From contig OY756140.1 of assembly GCA_963576785.1 (NCBI GenBank), positions 2,108,001 through 2,172,000 on the forward strand: DNA of 64,000 bases. The letters run 5' to 3'. Positions within the stretch are counted from its first letter, which is position 1. Every line of letters begins with the position of its first letter. The stretch is from Chlorophyllum brunneum (taxonomy: Eukaryota > Basidiomycota > Agaricomycetes > Agaricales > Agaricaceae). The notes beneath the pieces were generated by a model. That model worked only from the letters and a program-made list of their open reading frames with translations. It searched no databases and was not told the DNA's origin. Shown here piece after piece: positions 32,705 to 43,273 of the stretch. Both the position numbers and the translations under genes were made by a program.

Positions 32705-32986
32705 TCACCGGTTCTGGAGGGAATATTAGAATTCGCTCTCAGTATAAGTGAATATGTAACAAACCTTGACGAAGCCGATGGCAGCAGACTTTTCACGGAA
32801 ACACTGACGACAGAGATCAAGGCCGTACTTGCGGATGAGACCAGCTTGGTGGGCGCAGAGGCGGCTGGTGACGAGCAGGATGGAAGAGATCAGCTTCGAC
32901 GTCAGCCAGAGTAAAGACACACACCACTGACGACTCCCCTTCCCAAACTTTCTGGGACGAGAAAACCAGACGGCATCGTGTGTCAT
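32705..32986 (-). CDS. RPS29: 40S ribosomal protein S29 (uS14)
   Basis: Three exons (32986-32925, 32864-32765, 32713-32705) encode exactly 56 residues, the family length. The protein starts [20 protein letters not shown] and has the zinc ribbon C-x2-C ... C-x2-C in [10 protein letters not shown] and DLCRQCFRE, then KSAAIGFVK and the final NR. The last exon is only 9 nt (Asn, Arg, stop). uS14 sits in the 40S head near the decoding region. The promoter should lie in the 32987-33700 interval. Confidence 0.96.
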
Positions 32987-33709
32987 TTTTGCAGGCTGAA
33001 GAGCTGCGTTCTTCTAGGTTAGAAAATGTCTACACCGGGACTGAGAGGCATACTGACTTGGTGCCAGGAACTTACTCTACGAAATCTGTGGATGGGTCTG
33101 TGTGGGATGCATTGATTATGTAACATGCAGTTATTCGAGTAAAGTTGAGACTCCGCCTGGATCATCCCGGCGTCCATTACTGTACTGTTCGCTAAGCTTC
33201 TCCTTCGCTGCCCAGATCTCCAGCTTTCACCAATTTGTCAATACCATTCCAAGGACGTCTATCAAGTAGCCCTCTCGGTTACACTAACATACGATTAATA
33301 ATCCGTAGATGTTTCTAGATGTATAAGGGTAAATATCGGTACATAGGGGTTATTTATCTTATCCCTAACTATCGTCGACGATATCCTCCTCTCCTCCGAA
33401 TAACCCTCAATACGTATAACCGGCCGAGACTACTCTTTGGTGCAACTGTAGGTACCTCTGTGTTCGATGAGCCTCCGGGCCTTCACAGTACACGGAGTTC
33501 ATACCAAGGTCCAATATAGAATTCGCCCCTAACTGGGCAATTAATTCATGCGAGTGATGATGTATACTGGGTCTCCAGCTGCAACGATACGTGGAGTTGG
33601 CTACAATGTCCATATGTAATACTATGGTTAATTAGCTTGATGAGAAGCACATTAGTCTGGAGTGGGGATTGTTGAACGGAGCTCTATGAAGAAATCCATG
33701 TGATTTAGC
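32987..33709. other. Upstream flank of RPS29, 3' flank of the SprT-protease gene
   Basis: A 0.7-kb interval. The part at about 33300-33420 is AT-rich with short imperfect inverted pieces (GGTTATTTATC / TTATCCCTAA-like), but no open frame or RNA fold that I can support. Confidence 0.4.
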
Positions 33710-35933
33710 CTAAATGATTTGTGTGCCACGCATGACCATTGTCAATGCTTCGATATCAGCATCAGTGTCAGGGGCCCCAGCCGGATCTTGGTCATTTGCG
33801 AGTCCCCCACGTGTTTCCGCAGGTTGGGGCAGGGAGCAAGGGGAGTCTGGACGGGGAACGAGCTTCAAACTAGAGGAAGGAAAGATTATGAAAAAGTCAA
33901 TACCTTGAGATTTCCCAGCAGCAAGCTGGCTGATTTTGGGTCTTTGAGTTTTGTTTCGTACGGTGAACAAGGGGACAAGCCGGCCTTCACGACAAGCTCC
34001 GCACACTTGTCGAAAAGATTAGGCTACCTTTTACTTCGATGGTTGAGCCTCCTACTCACCACACTCATCCGGTCGAATGGATTTGCTATAACGGCCATAG
34101 CTGGGGGTCGACGTTAGAGTAGTACTATGGACAGGGAATAGATAGTTTACATCTTTTGGCATTTTTGACATTCTTGTCACAAGGTCAGAAAACCAAGCCA
34201 AGGAAAAATATTGGTTGACAGCGCACCCCATTTATAAGGATAGGATATTTCATAGTCATGCTTGGTCTATCATACCGTTTAGCCAAATTACTAAAACAGA
34301 TCAGTGGAGTCCGAAATACCGTTATTTCAATGTCAGGCCGTCTCTTAGTGACTGTGGAGGCCCTAGGATACAGCTTGAAAACAACCATTCACATCTTGTT
34401 CCAGGAACGTACCAACGCTGGAACAACTTTCCGTGGTTCTCATCAAGCTTCTTATCAATCACCCAGGTGGCGAGGTGGCACATCTCGTGAGAAAGAGTAT
34501 TCCGAATTCTCTCTGGAAGACATTATCAACGACCCGGGGGATATTATGGTGGCTGGACGGTGCTCACCATCGCAGTCCAGTATTTTGGTTGCCAATTCGA
34601 TCTCGGCAGACTCAACACCATCTCTTGACCTTATAATAAACGATCAATTATACAGATCAGTACCCTCGCACATTGAAAGTGAGCAAGTGGTTATACCGCC
34701 GATATTTGGCCCGGCCTGCAGTAGTCAGCAATCTCTTGTTCCAATTGAGCTTGGTTCCCTGCGGTAGCCCAGTCTTGAATACGGACGTGTTAAGTTCCAT
34801 GAAGAGCTCCTTTGCGTAGTTCTCTCGCCTGGTTTGTTCCGCTTTCTCGATGGCTTTTTTAGATACTCGGGTGGCTGATTTGGAGTGGGAGAGTCCCTGA
34901 TTCGTAGGCGTTCTAACACTGGAAGAATTGATGCTCGAGGAGTCACCCAACGCAATAGGTTTAGCTGTAACGGGAGTTGGAACTCCTATCGTGCCAATGG
35001 CAGTGATCTTGTGAGGTTGCTTTGGCAGAGATCGCTGCTTGGGTGTGACGACTGGAAGAGGCTTCCTTGCTGACCTTGGCTCATCACTTGCAATAAGTGT
35101 AATTAAATTTTAGAATATCAATGTTGACAACAAAAACCTGGGCGTACAATACCAAAGTAGAACCACCATCCTCCTGTGTCAAGTACGGAAGCAGCTTGTC
35201 TTGTGACGCCTTCTCATGGCTTGTTCGCATAGGATCAAACGGGACCGACGTCACTTGTTCATCTGACGAACTCATAAGCTCGACAACATCCTCTATAAGA
35301 GATTTCCTCCCAGGTTGCTTCCTGGCCGATTTAGTTGGCTGATCAGGCTCCGACTCCTCCGACCCTGAGCTTTCGACGATCCTACGAGACATAGGGAAGC
35401 GTCGCCTGCTTCTCGGCGTTTTGAGAATACACCTTTACGCCGTTCTCAATTGTCAGCAGATAGTGGGATAAAAACAACTTACAGAGTTTCGTCGAGGTCC
35501 TCATCGTCAGAACCCGAATGCCAGCCACCAGGAAATGTAACAAATGGAGCCTTGAAATTGACGATCGTTTCAACCCTAGAGTGAATTAGATGTGTAGCGT
35601 AGAAAACGTTGACATGCACTCACTCCTCTTCCGAGTCCGACGATATTACGATGACTTCCTTTGGCTCACTGACACAGTTGACAATTGAATGGTCCATCTT
35701 AAAAGCAGCCCAGGAAACACCCACGCTATTCGTTCCTCCTCGCTATCTGGCACCACTTCACTAGCAGTTTGACCTCTGCGGATAAGATTTCTGGTAGTCG
35801 TGTGCTCCCGGAGCTCGGTTCCTAGGCCCAAGACATCAGCATCTGACAGCTCTATGACGGCGTTTGAGGGCATGGACGCGAGAGCGGGGGGTAAGGCAGT
35901 TGCCCAGCCTCTGGCATTTATACAATCCATCAT
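33710..35933 (-). CDS. GCNA/ACRC-like nuclear protein with SprT zinc-protease domain
   Basis: GCNA-type proteins are SprT-family proteases that protect against DNA-protein crosslinks. The N-terminal half is disordered and acidic, with SUMO-interacting-like cores: VIELSDADV near the start and VIVISSDSEEE in the next exon. It continues with SGSDDEDLDE and a basic Ser-rich linker, then a helical entry (RENYAKELFMELNTSVF, NWNKRLLTTAGRA). The protease core follows: the catalytic zinc motif HEMCH at 34475-34489, then TWVIDKKLDENHGKLFQRW. A C-terminal zinc-ribbon-like part has KCQKC and CVCGACREGRLVP. I chose MMDCINARG at 35933 because the longer frame begins without ATG. Exon joins in the acidic half are approximate. 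Spartan and Wss1 are alternatives, but no UBZ, WLM or Cdc48 motif is visible. Confidence 0.82.
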
Positions 35934-36059
35934 TACGGCCTCTCGTAACGCGTTGTTCAACTGCTCACGTGACCGTGCTTTCCTCAAGTTAAGTAGACGC
36001 CTGTTGTCTTTGTTACCAGACGCGGCGCCGAATCAAGTAAAAGTTGTATCCTGAACTCC

Positions 36060-38655
36060 CTACAGAGACCATATCTTAACTGTGGAGTCTCGGCCACCAG
36101 TGACCAGATACCGATCCATGTAACGCAGCTTCTCAACAGGGCGAGTATGCCCATTAGTGACCAAGGCTGACTGCTGCATGCTTGTGCGGTTGTAAATCTG
36201 GGTGAGGGTGTAAATCAGATATAAGTAGGTAGGGCACTGATCAGAAGCCTACCTTGGCAGCATTCTCGCCAGCAGCAGCAACAATCTTCCGTGTGTCAAA
36301 TTGTACTGCAGTGACGGCATGATCGTATTTGATAGTCTCGAAAGTTCCACCCGTTCGGAGGTCCCATATCTGATGGAAACACTTAAAGGCATATCCATAA
36401 CAGCAAGACCTTGAACTCACCCGGAGGGTCTTGTCGAGACTACCGCTGACAATGTGAACCTCATCGAACTGTAGGCAAGCTATAGGACCGGTGTGCCCGT
36501 GTAGGGTGCGGTGCGCTTGACCAGTACGCACTTCAAACCCGTTAGAGGTAACCTAACTGGAGGAGTTGAAAACCCACTATCCCACATCCTGACTGCACCA
36601 TCACCACTCCCACTAACCAAACCATAACCCCAGAACTGTACACCACCCACGAAGTCAGTGTACATATCCCAGCTCCCGTCTGCGGCAGGAGGTGCTGGTA
36701 CAGCAAAGGTGCTTGCCGCAGCCGCTACACCAGGGAAAAGACTGTTGGGCAACGCACCACCAGATGTGTTTGTTGGTGGGTGCGAAATTGCCCACAGAAT
36801 GTCCATAGTCATTACACATTGTCCTGTCGTAAGATCCCATTGGCGTAGGGTCTTGTCAGAAGCTCCAGTCACCTAATATGGCCACTGTGAGACGAATATA
36901 CAAAGTCGGAAACGAGTAAAGATACCAAGCACTCGTCTTCAAAATACAGCGCCGTGACGGCCTTTGTATGCCCCTCGAGAATTTTCAAACAAGGACCATC
37001 TCTTTCAGCCTCGCGCGCATCGTGCTCGTTTCCATCCCGGATACCGTTAAGCCGTTCAACCAAGTCGCCACCGTCGTCTTCTGCTTTTTCCTCTACATCA
37101 CTTAAACGTATCATCTCACCCTCTCCCCAACCTTCATCATTGACTTTCCTAAGATCCCAGACTCGCACGTTTCCGTCTTCACCGCCCGTCAAGCAAATGT
37201 GGGTTTCCACCTGTATCGACTTCACTCCACCGGCATGACCTCGTAGTCGGCCAATTTCTGTTCCGGTGAACAAGTCCCATACTCGAGGTTGGGCGTCGTC
37301 CTGGGAAGCAGTAACAAGCGTTCCATAGGGTTCAGATAAATCAAGGGCAGTAATGGGAGTCGTATGGCTCTCAAGGGTCTGGCATTATAATCAGTATGCA
37401 GTCCATTTAACGTAAAATTTTGTCGAGCATACCATAAAGGCAACTCCCGGAGGAAGGTCTTCATGTTCTGACGGAAGGAATGCGGGACCTAGGCCTAGAT
37501 GAGCATCTACACCTCCTTTCATAATCGAGTTATCGCACCCTTCCTACGCCGTGTGGTGGGTGGGAGATGCGAAGTGTGTGTGACCGAACTCCTAGTAGTT
37601 GACTGTTCAAATTCCATCCTCTCCTTGACGCCTTGTACTGGTCCCTTCAAATTAGCACTTCGAAGTAATGTCTCGGTAAGAGTTATGCTTACACTCATCA
37701 TCCAACTCGAGGTCGTCCTCCTGTAACTTGAGGAGACCCTGTTCAAGCCTAGCTCGTACATCATCTAATGCAACAATTTTACTTGTGATCTCCTCTATGT
37801 CACTGCTGATGAGATTCTGTCGAATATCAGCGATAACGAATGAGGCTAGAACCTGCTCGTACCCGTCGGACATGCAGATTTTCCTTGTCCCGTAAAATTT
37901 CATCCTGCTGTCGCACCAGTTCCTCCTTCCCTAACCGCTTTGCCGTGCTTAGACTTTCCCGGCCCTTCCACTTCTTCAAACCCCGCTTGCCAACAACCAC
38001 AACATCTTCCTCACTTGCCACACTTTGACTTTCGTGGTCTTCATCTTCCACCATTAGCCCCCTCGCACTCATTCCTAGCTTCTTTAAGCCAAGCTTGGGT
38101 GTTTCTACATTCCGCATCTGTCGCCGCCTTGCTCGACTCTTGTCCGCACTCGGAATTGTTGCTTCGAACCCCCGCAAGAGGCTAACGTTCGAGGCCACGC
38201 CTTCGGGTTCCGGAACATCCGCTTCTAGCAGCTCATCCGCCGCCTCGACTATCTGCATGTCTCGCGAAGTTACCCGATGGGAAGGACCAAAACCAAGGCG
38301 AAGGGGCGCCCGACCAAGTGATGCAAAGTCCATTTTCGAACTTGAACCGCTCACAGAGGGACGCGGCCGGGAGACCACAGTAGCTGCAGAGTTCATCATA
38401 CGGGGGGTCATTATCACAGGGGCCACTAATTCGCAGGAGCATTGAAAGAGTCAAAAAATCAGAGAGCATGAGTGGACTGAGGGACGAACAATCTGAGAGA
38501 ATGCGAGTTGAATCCGCTTTCTTGTGGTTGAAGGGTGTGAGGAAAGTCTTTTGGAGAAATTCTAGTTTCGTATGCTGGTCAGAACCAGACGGCTGAGGAT
38601 CCCGTCGTCCATTCATCTTTGACCCATTCCTCCTCTCTCCAAACTCAGAGCCCAT
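36060..38655 (-). CDS. MDV1: Mdv1/Caf4-like WD40 adaptor for mitochondrial fission
   Basis: Mdv1 links the outer-membrane protein Fis1 to the dynamin Dnm1. The N-terminal half has [14 protein letters not shown], a conserved [20 protein letters not shown] and a [10 protein letters not shown] segment. A coiled coil ([21 protein letters not shown] split in two, [12 protein letters not shown]) is the probable dimer region. Seven WD40 blades follow, with [56 protein letters not shown] and [13 protein letters not shown], stop 36060. The start is uncertain. ATG 38655 opens a frame with plausible family sequence ([20 protein letters not shown]) that is one base out of phase with the main frame (ATG 38411); see findings. 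Confidence 0.85.
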
Positions 38656-38928
38656 TGCTCACTGGGAAGCAAGGGCGTCGTGGAGGGTCGAGACTGTTGC
38701 AGAGCTGTGAAAGCTTCAGAGAGAGAATTGCTGGAGGATGGACCTTCGGACGCGGCGAACTGTGTCTGGGCCAAATGATGTACATTTCCCACGAGGTCCT
38801 ACAAGGACTAAAAACATTGCTTGCAATTAATCTATGGTACAGTACATTCTTGCAATGGGATATCCTAGACGTATGGCCAACACATGCTCCATGTTACCTC
38901 CAAAAATAACGCGATGTATTCCTGACCA

Positions 38929-39731
38929 TCACTGCGACCAAGTGAAGTCGAGCACCATGTTAAACCCATACGGTCGGAGGTCGTATTCTCCCCTGATCAG
39001 AGAAAGACTGGTCGCATTTGGATTCGCGACAGCAGGGAGAGCCGTCAACACTGTAGGAACAGAGGGAGACGGGCAAGACGGCGATGCATCATGAGAAGAC
39101 ACAGCCTCCGAAGCCATCTCCGAGTGGAAGATATAGGTGGAAAAAGACGTGGAGAAACGGTCCTTCAATGCAGACCAAATTTTGGATGAAATGCCAGTTT
39201 CGGTGTCGGTTGGATGAAGGTCCTTTGCGAGCTTGTTGCGCGGCTCCATCTCGCGCAGGAGATCGTCGGAAGCTTTCTGCCTCTTCTCCAAGGTATCCTT
39301 CAGACGCTGGACACTGAGATATTCCCAATGGGAGACATTGAAAGGCTCAAAGAAGGCACCACTTGTGAGGTCGCACCAACATCGATCTGCTGCTCGTATG
39401 ACGGTAGGGTGGGGGGAGGGGGGAGTTGTTGAGAGTGTGGCATTGAGGGCATCTGCGAAGGTTGAGACGTTTTCAGACCAGGGCGTGGAGAGTGGGGTGT
39501 CTAGGGGGAAGGGCTGCCAGTAGCAGGAAGAAATGAAAAGGGTGGTGAGGAGGATGATGCAGTAGAAGCTAGAGGCGGGATGTTGAGCAGGGGCCAAGGA
39601 GAGAGAAGGACGGCGTACCAGGGCCTGGCATGCATGGTGAGGGAAAAGAGAAAGAGGACGAGGAAGAAGGGGGGGGCGGTCGGCAGGGGGAGGAGGAGGA
39701 GAGGAAGGAACCACCGTGTGCACCTGGTCAT
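38929..39731 (-). CDS. Uncharacterised membrane protein with CWCD box
   Basis: ATG 39731 (MTRCTRWFLPLLLLPLP) opens a strongly hydrophobic N-terminus. A 49-nt intron (GTACGC...CTCTAG, phase 2) joins MHARPC to FYCIILLTTLFISSCYW, a second membrane segment. The rest is soluble: SENVSTFADALNATLS with possible N-glycosylation sites, RCWCDLTSGAFFEPFNVSHWEY, a Lys/Arg-rich helix (VQRLKDTLEKRQKASDDLL), and a C-terminus ending GFNMVLDFTWSQ. I know no family function. Topology and the Asn sites suggest an ER or cell-surface protein. It lies head-to-head with the p23 gene (159 bp between starts). Confidence 0.7.
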
Positions 39732-39890
39732 CGGTGAGTCTGGGACGCGAGGAGGCAAGGACGACCTACCACATTGACGACGCAGAATCCAGCCGCCGTC
39801 CACCCGTCCACACACCCACCGCTTACGTCATCCGTCCCGTTTAGGCCTCTCCAGAACTCCACCGCCTCTCGTCCCAACCACTCTGTGCAA

Positions 39891-40780
39891 ATGGCCATCC
39901 ATCCTGAACTCCTCTGGGCCCAACGCAGCTCCGAGACAGACGAACCCAAGGTCCCTCTCTTCTCCATCCATCGTCGTCACCATCGCTCACCCATCACAGA
40001 ACATCGTATACCTCACAGTCAACCTCCCCAACATCCACAAAGACTCCCTACAACACAGCCTCACCCCGACAGGTTTGTCCTTCAAAGCTGTGTCTGGCAC
40101 GTAAGTCCATCTCCGTCCCCGGAACCGCCATCCATTCACCACCCATTTTCCAGGGCTCAAGACCACCCAAAGGAGTATGCCTTTGAAGTGGAGTTCTTCG
40201 ACGAAATCATTCCCGAGGTAAATCAGCCCACCCACCAGCCGTACCCATGCTTACACCATACAGAAATCCGTAGCAAAGTTTAGCGACCGTGCCCTGGACT
40301 TCAAAATCCAGAAGAAAAATACAAAGGCTGATTATTGGCCTCGGCTCACCAAGACGAAGAACCGCTTTGTCAAGACCAACTTCGACAAGTGGGTAGATGA
40401 GGACGAGCAGGATGGCGCCCCCGCCGAGGATGACTTTGATCCCGGGGATATGAGTGGTATGGGTGGCATGGGTGGTATGGGCGGTATGGGCGGTATGGGT
40501 GGCATGGGTGGTATGGGTGGCATGGGTGGTATGGGTGGCATGGGTGGTATGGGTGGCATGGGTGGTATGGGTGGCATGGACCTTGAAAAGGCGAGCTGAG
40601 GAAATTTTCGCGCATTATAGACTGGACTGACACATCCTCTAGATGATGGCGGATATGCAGAAAAGTGGAGCAGCAGGCGGGCTTGGAGAGAGCACCGCTG
40701 CTACTGCCGAGGACAACGAAGCAGGCTCATCGGACGACGAAGGACCACCTCCTCTCGAAGATGCTGAGCTCAGCAAATAA
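39891..40780 (+). CDS. SBA1: Hsp90 co-chaperone p23/Sba1 (CS domain)
   Basis: p23 stabilises the closed ATP-bound Hsp90 dimer. The start MAIHPELLWAQRSS leads by introns to NIVYLTVNLPNIHKDSL, LSFKAVSG, YAFEVEFFDEIIPE and KSVAKFSDRALDFKIQKK. The defining ADYWPRLTKTKNRFVKTNF loop follows, and then an acidic DEDEQDGAPAEDDFDPGDM stretch. After this comes a long GGM-repeat tract (40455-40579), then MMADMQKSG and an acidic end in DAELSK. Yeast Sba1 also has a Gly/Met-rich tail, but this one is very regular. Confidence 0.94.
40455..40579 (+). repeat. Tandem GGM-encoding minisatellite in SBA1
   Basis: About fourteen near-identical units of GGYATGGGT encode repeated Gly-Gly-Met. Codon-third-base changes between units suggest selection on the protein repeat. 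The minus strand shows spurious Pro-rich frames. Confidence 0.9.
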
Positions 40781-41179
40781 TTCTGAGCAAACTTCTCCGT
40801 CTGTTCAGTGTCATTCTGCTCAGGCTTGGGGTTTCTTGACAATGTAATCACTTTTTCACAAAATTTTCACCTTCTTGATCCCGATTGTTGAGATTATGCA
40901 AACGATATGACGTCATAAGCTTGATGGTAAAAGCGTCTCACAGCTTCAATTTGCTGGGAATGAAGATGATTCAGTTCATCAGCTTCTAGACACCATTGTA
41001 CCTTTCTGGCACCCATAAGGACCGGTTACACTCCCCCGTCCATTTGAGTCTCTCATCTGGGTCCACAACCAGCATTGTAAAACGTGGGGGGCATGTTAAA
41101 GTGCTAGTGGATGTATGCTACATTACTCGATCTCTATTGTAACGGTCTCATCATTAACTTTAGCTACGAGCCGTAGCGT
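40781..41179. other. Convergent 3' intergenic region
   Basis: A 399-bp gap between the 3' ends of SBA1 and the minus-strand secreted-protein gene. No gene seen. Confidence 0.5.
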
Positions 41180-42604
41180 CTACTGAACAGTGAACTAGGT
41201 GGTGCTCAAACGTCAGCGGCATTGGATGTGGAGCGAGTGTGACGACTCACGTAGACTGCATCATCGAGAGACCCGTGCTGAGCAATCGGCGCGAGGACAG
41301 GCTGGTGATTACTAGCAGCATTAATAGAAGAGAGCTTGTAGAATCCAGCGGGCAAACTCTTGTCAACATCTGCAGTCAAGATTCCCTGACCATCAGCCTC
41401 CCCGTTCAAGCCCTTGAAGAAGGCAAAGACAGAAGGATCGGTAGGCGTAGTCTGTCCAAGCGACTCGAGCTTCTCAATAACCACATGCGAATGTCCTTGA
41501 ATCACACCCTGACTGTTCAACTGTTGAGGAGCAGAGAAGTAATTCTGGTTTGCATTCACAAAGTTACCCGTTTCCAAGTTCTTGATCGCCATTTTAATGG
41601 TAAACTTCTGGCCGGCGGGAAGAGTGGCTCCGTTCGCAGGGAAAACGAACTTGGATGATGGCATGTTGCGGACAGAAGGAATGGATCCCATCGGTGCCGG
41701 ATTACACGATCCATCCCGAATCTGTTGGCCATTTGTAATCGGAAGGTTGACAGTCTTACAGAAGTTGATGAAGTTGTTGGTCGAAGTGAGAGAGGCGACT
41801 TGGCCCGCTGCTGGCTGATCCTGACCATCGTCCGCAAATCCTTTCGCGATGACAGCAGAGTCCAAGGCTGATAGTCGCGATTAGCAATTTCCTTCGAGTG
41901 ACGATAAAGGATTCGCGGACGCACTTAGTGACGTTTGTGGGTCTCCGCTTCCGTCGTTCCCAGCGGCACCACCAGCACCAGCATTGTTGGCCCCAGTGTT
42001 ACCACCAGCGTTATTTCCCGCATCTAAATTACCATCATTACTGTTATTATTGTCGTCGCTGTTTCCCCCGGTGTTGTCAGCACCGTTGTTGCCCCCGGCA
42101 GATTGGGCACCAGTCTATTCGATAGGTCGGAAGTCAGCACCGATTAGACAGGGTGACGAATTGATTTACCGCGGCAATACGAGCAGTCGCATCGGCCTGG
42201 GTGGTACAGGTGATAGTGGTTCCAGCTGAGTTTACCAGAGGCAATGCGGAGCAACTGCATTGTTGTTCAGAATGGAAACCTTCCTGGGTGGTGGATACTT
42301 ACATCGTGCCGGGTGCGCATGCTTGAGTGACAAACTTGCCATTCACACACTGTGCAAACTTCTGATCCACGCAGGCATTTTCCCCTGTCTGGCAGGGGGA
42401 GTCGGCATTAAGAGTTTTGAACTTCTCACTGAAGGCGAATACAGATCAATCTAGAAAGCCTGTCGACTAGAAAAAAGTAACATACTTCAGAGCGATAGCA
42501 TCTTGACCGTTCTTGAGAGTAAAATCAGCACGGCGGTCCACGGCAGGGCGAGCAGACGCTGCGAGTACAAGTGCAAGAGTGACGAAAACAGCACGCATTT
42601 GCAT
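41180..42604 (-). CDS. Secreted protein with Cys-rich N-terminal module (paralogue A)
   Basis: The start MQMRAVFVTLALVLAASARP is a signal peptide. A Cys module follows (SPCQTGENACVDQKFAQC, VNGKFVTQACAPGTICSALP, TTITCTTQADATARIAATG) that resembles small chitin-binding modules of the CBM19 sort, though I cannot prove binding. A Gly/Asn-rich linker leads to the main domain: VIAKGFADDGQD, ASLTSTNNFINFC, CNPAPMGSIPS, NMPSSKFVFPANGA, IQGHSHVVIEKL, FAFFKGLNGEADGQG and NHQPVLAPIAQHGSLDDAVY, ending FTVQ after a last intron (TAG 41182-41180). The same domain occurs at 45.4-47.1 kb. It is a conserved fungal extracellular domain of unknown function. Likely located in the wall or medium. Confidence 0.85.
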
Positions 42605-43273
42605 TTGTGATGAATCGACGAGGATTTAATTTTGTTCAACAATAGGGTGGGGATAATGACACCAGGTCTGAAGACAAGAGGAACGGGGGGGAAGAGAAGA
42701 ACGAAACGATCACCGATCGCTGAAAGAAAGACGCTGAAAGGAAAGAATGAGAAGGAAGCCAACCTGAAAGACTGAACAGCACGGATAGCTCATTTTATAT
42801 GCCATCGTACTACAGTATATCGTCAGGTTTCAAGTACGTTCCGAACTTCATTACCGTGCATGCCGCCAGAATCGCATGTTTGTTTCGCTGGTACACCCGC
42901 TTCTAGTTGAACGGACAAGGAAACCTTGGCAACGCCCCGGCATAAGTGGTGTTTGGCATATCCTGCCATATGGTTGGACTTGACCTGCAACACAATTCGT
43001 TCGCCGTATCGCCCGACAAGTAGTAATCTTTTGCATCACGACATCATGATGCCGATGAAACTTGACCTCCATGCAAGAGTCGCGTTAGGTGAGTGATCGG
43101 TTGACGGGATGAGCAAGCCGGTATCTTTGGTGATATTCATCAGAGCTATGATTGTTCGCAATCACAAACGGAGGAACGATATAAGCCCGAGCTATATAGA
43201 GCTGAGGGGCATTGCAAGTAGATTTTTGATGTTTACAGCTTGGGGTCCGAATGTAGCCGATTGTACCAGCAAC
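42605..43273. other. Promoter of secreted paralogue A and 3' flank of the HAD gene
   Basis: A 0.67-kb region with no supported gene. The leader just upstream of the secreted gene is purine/pyrimidine biased on the minus strand. Confidence 0.45.

Noticed and set aside
40332..40633. Pro-rich repeat proteins on the minus strand
   Set aside because: They are antisense readings of the GGM tract of SBA1.
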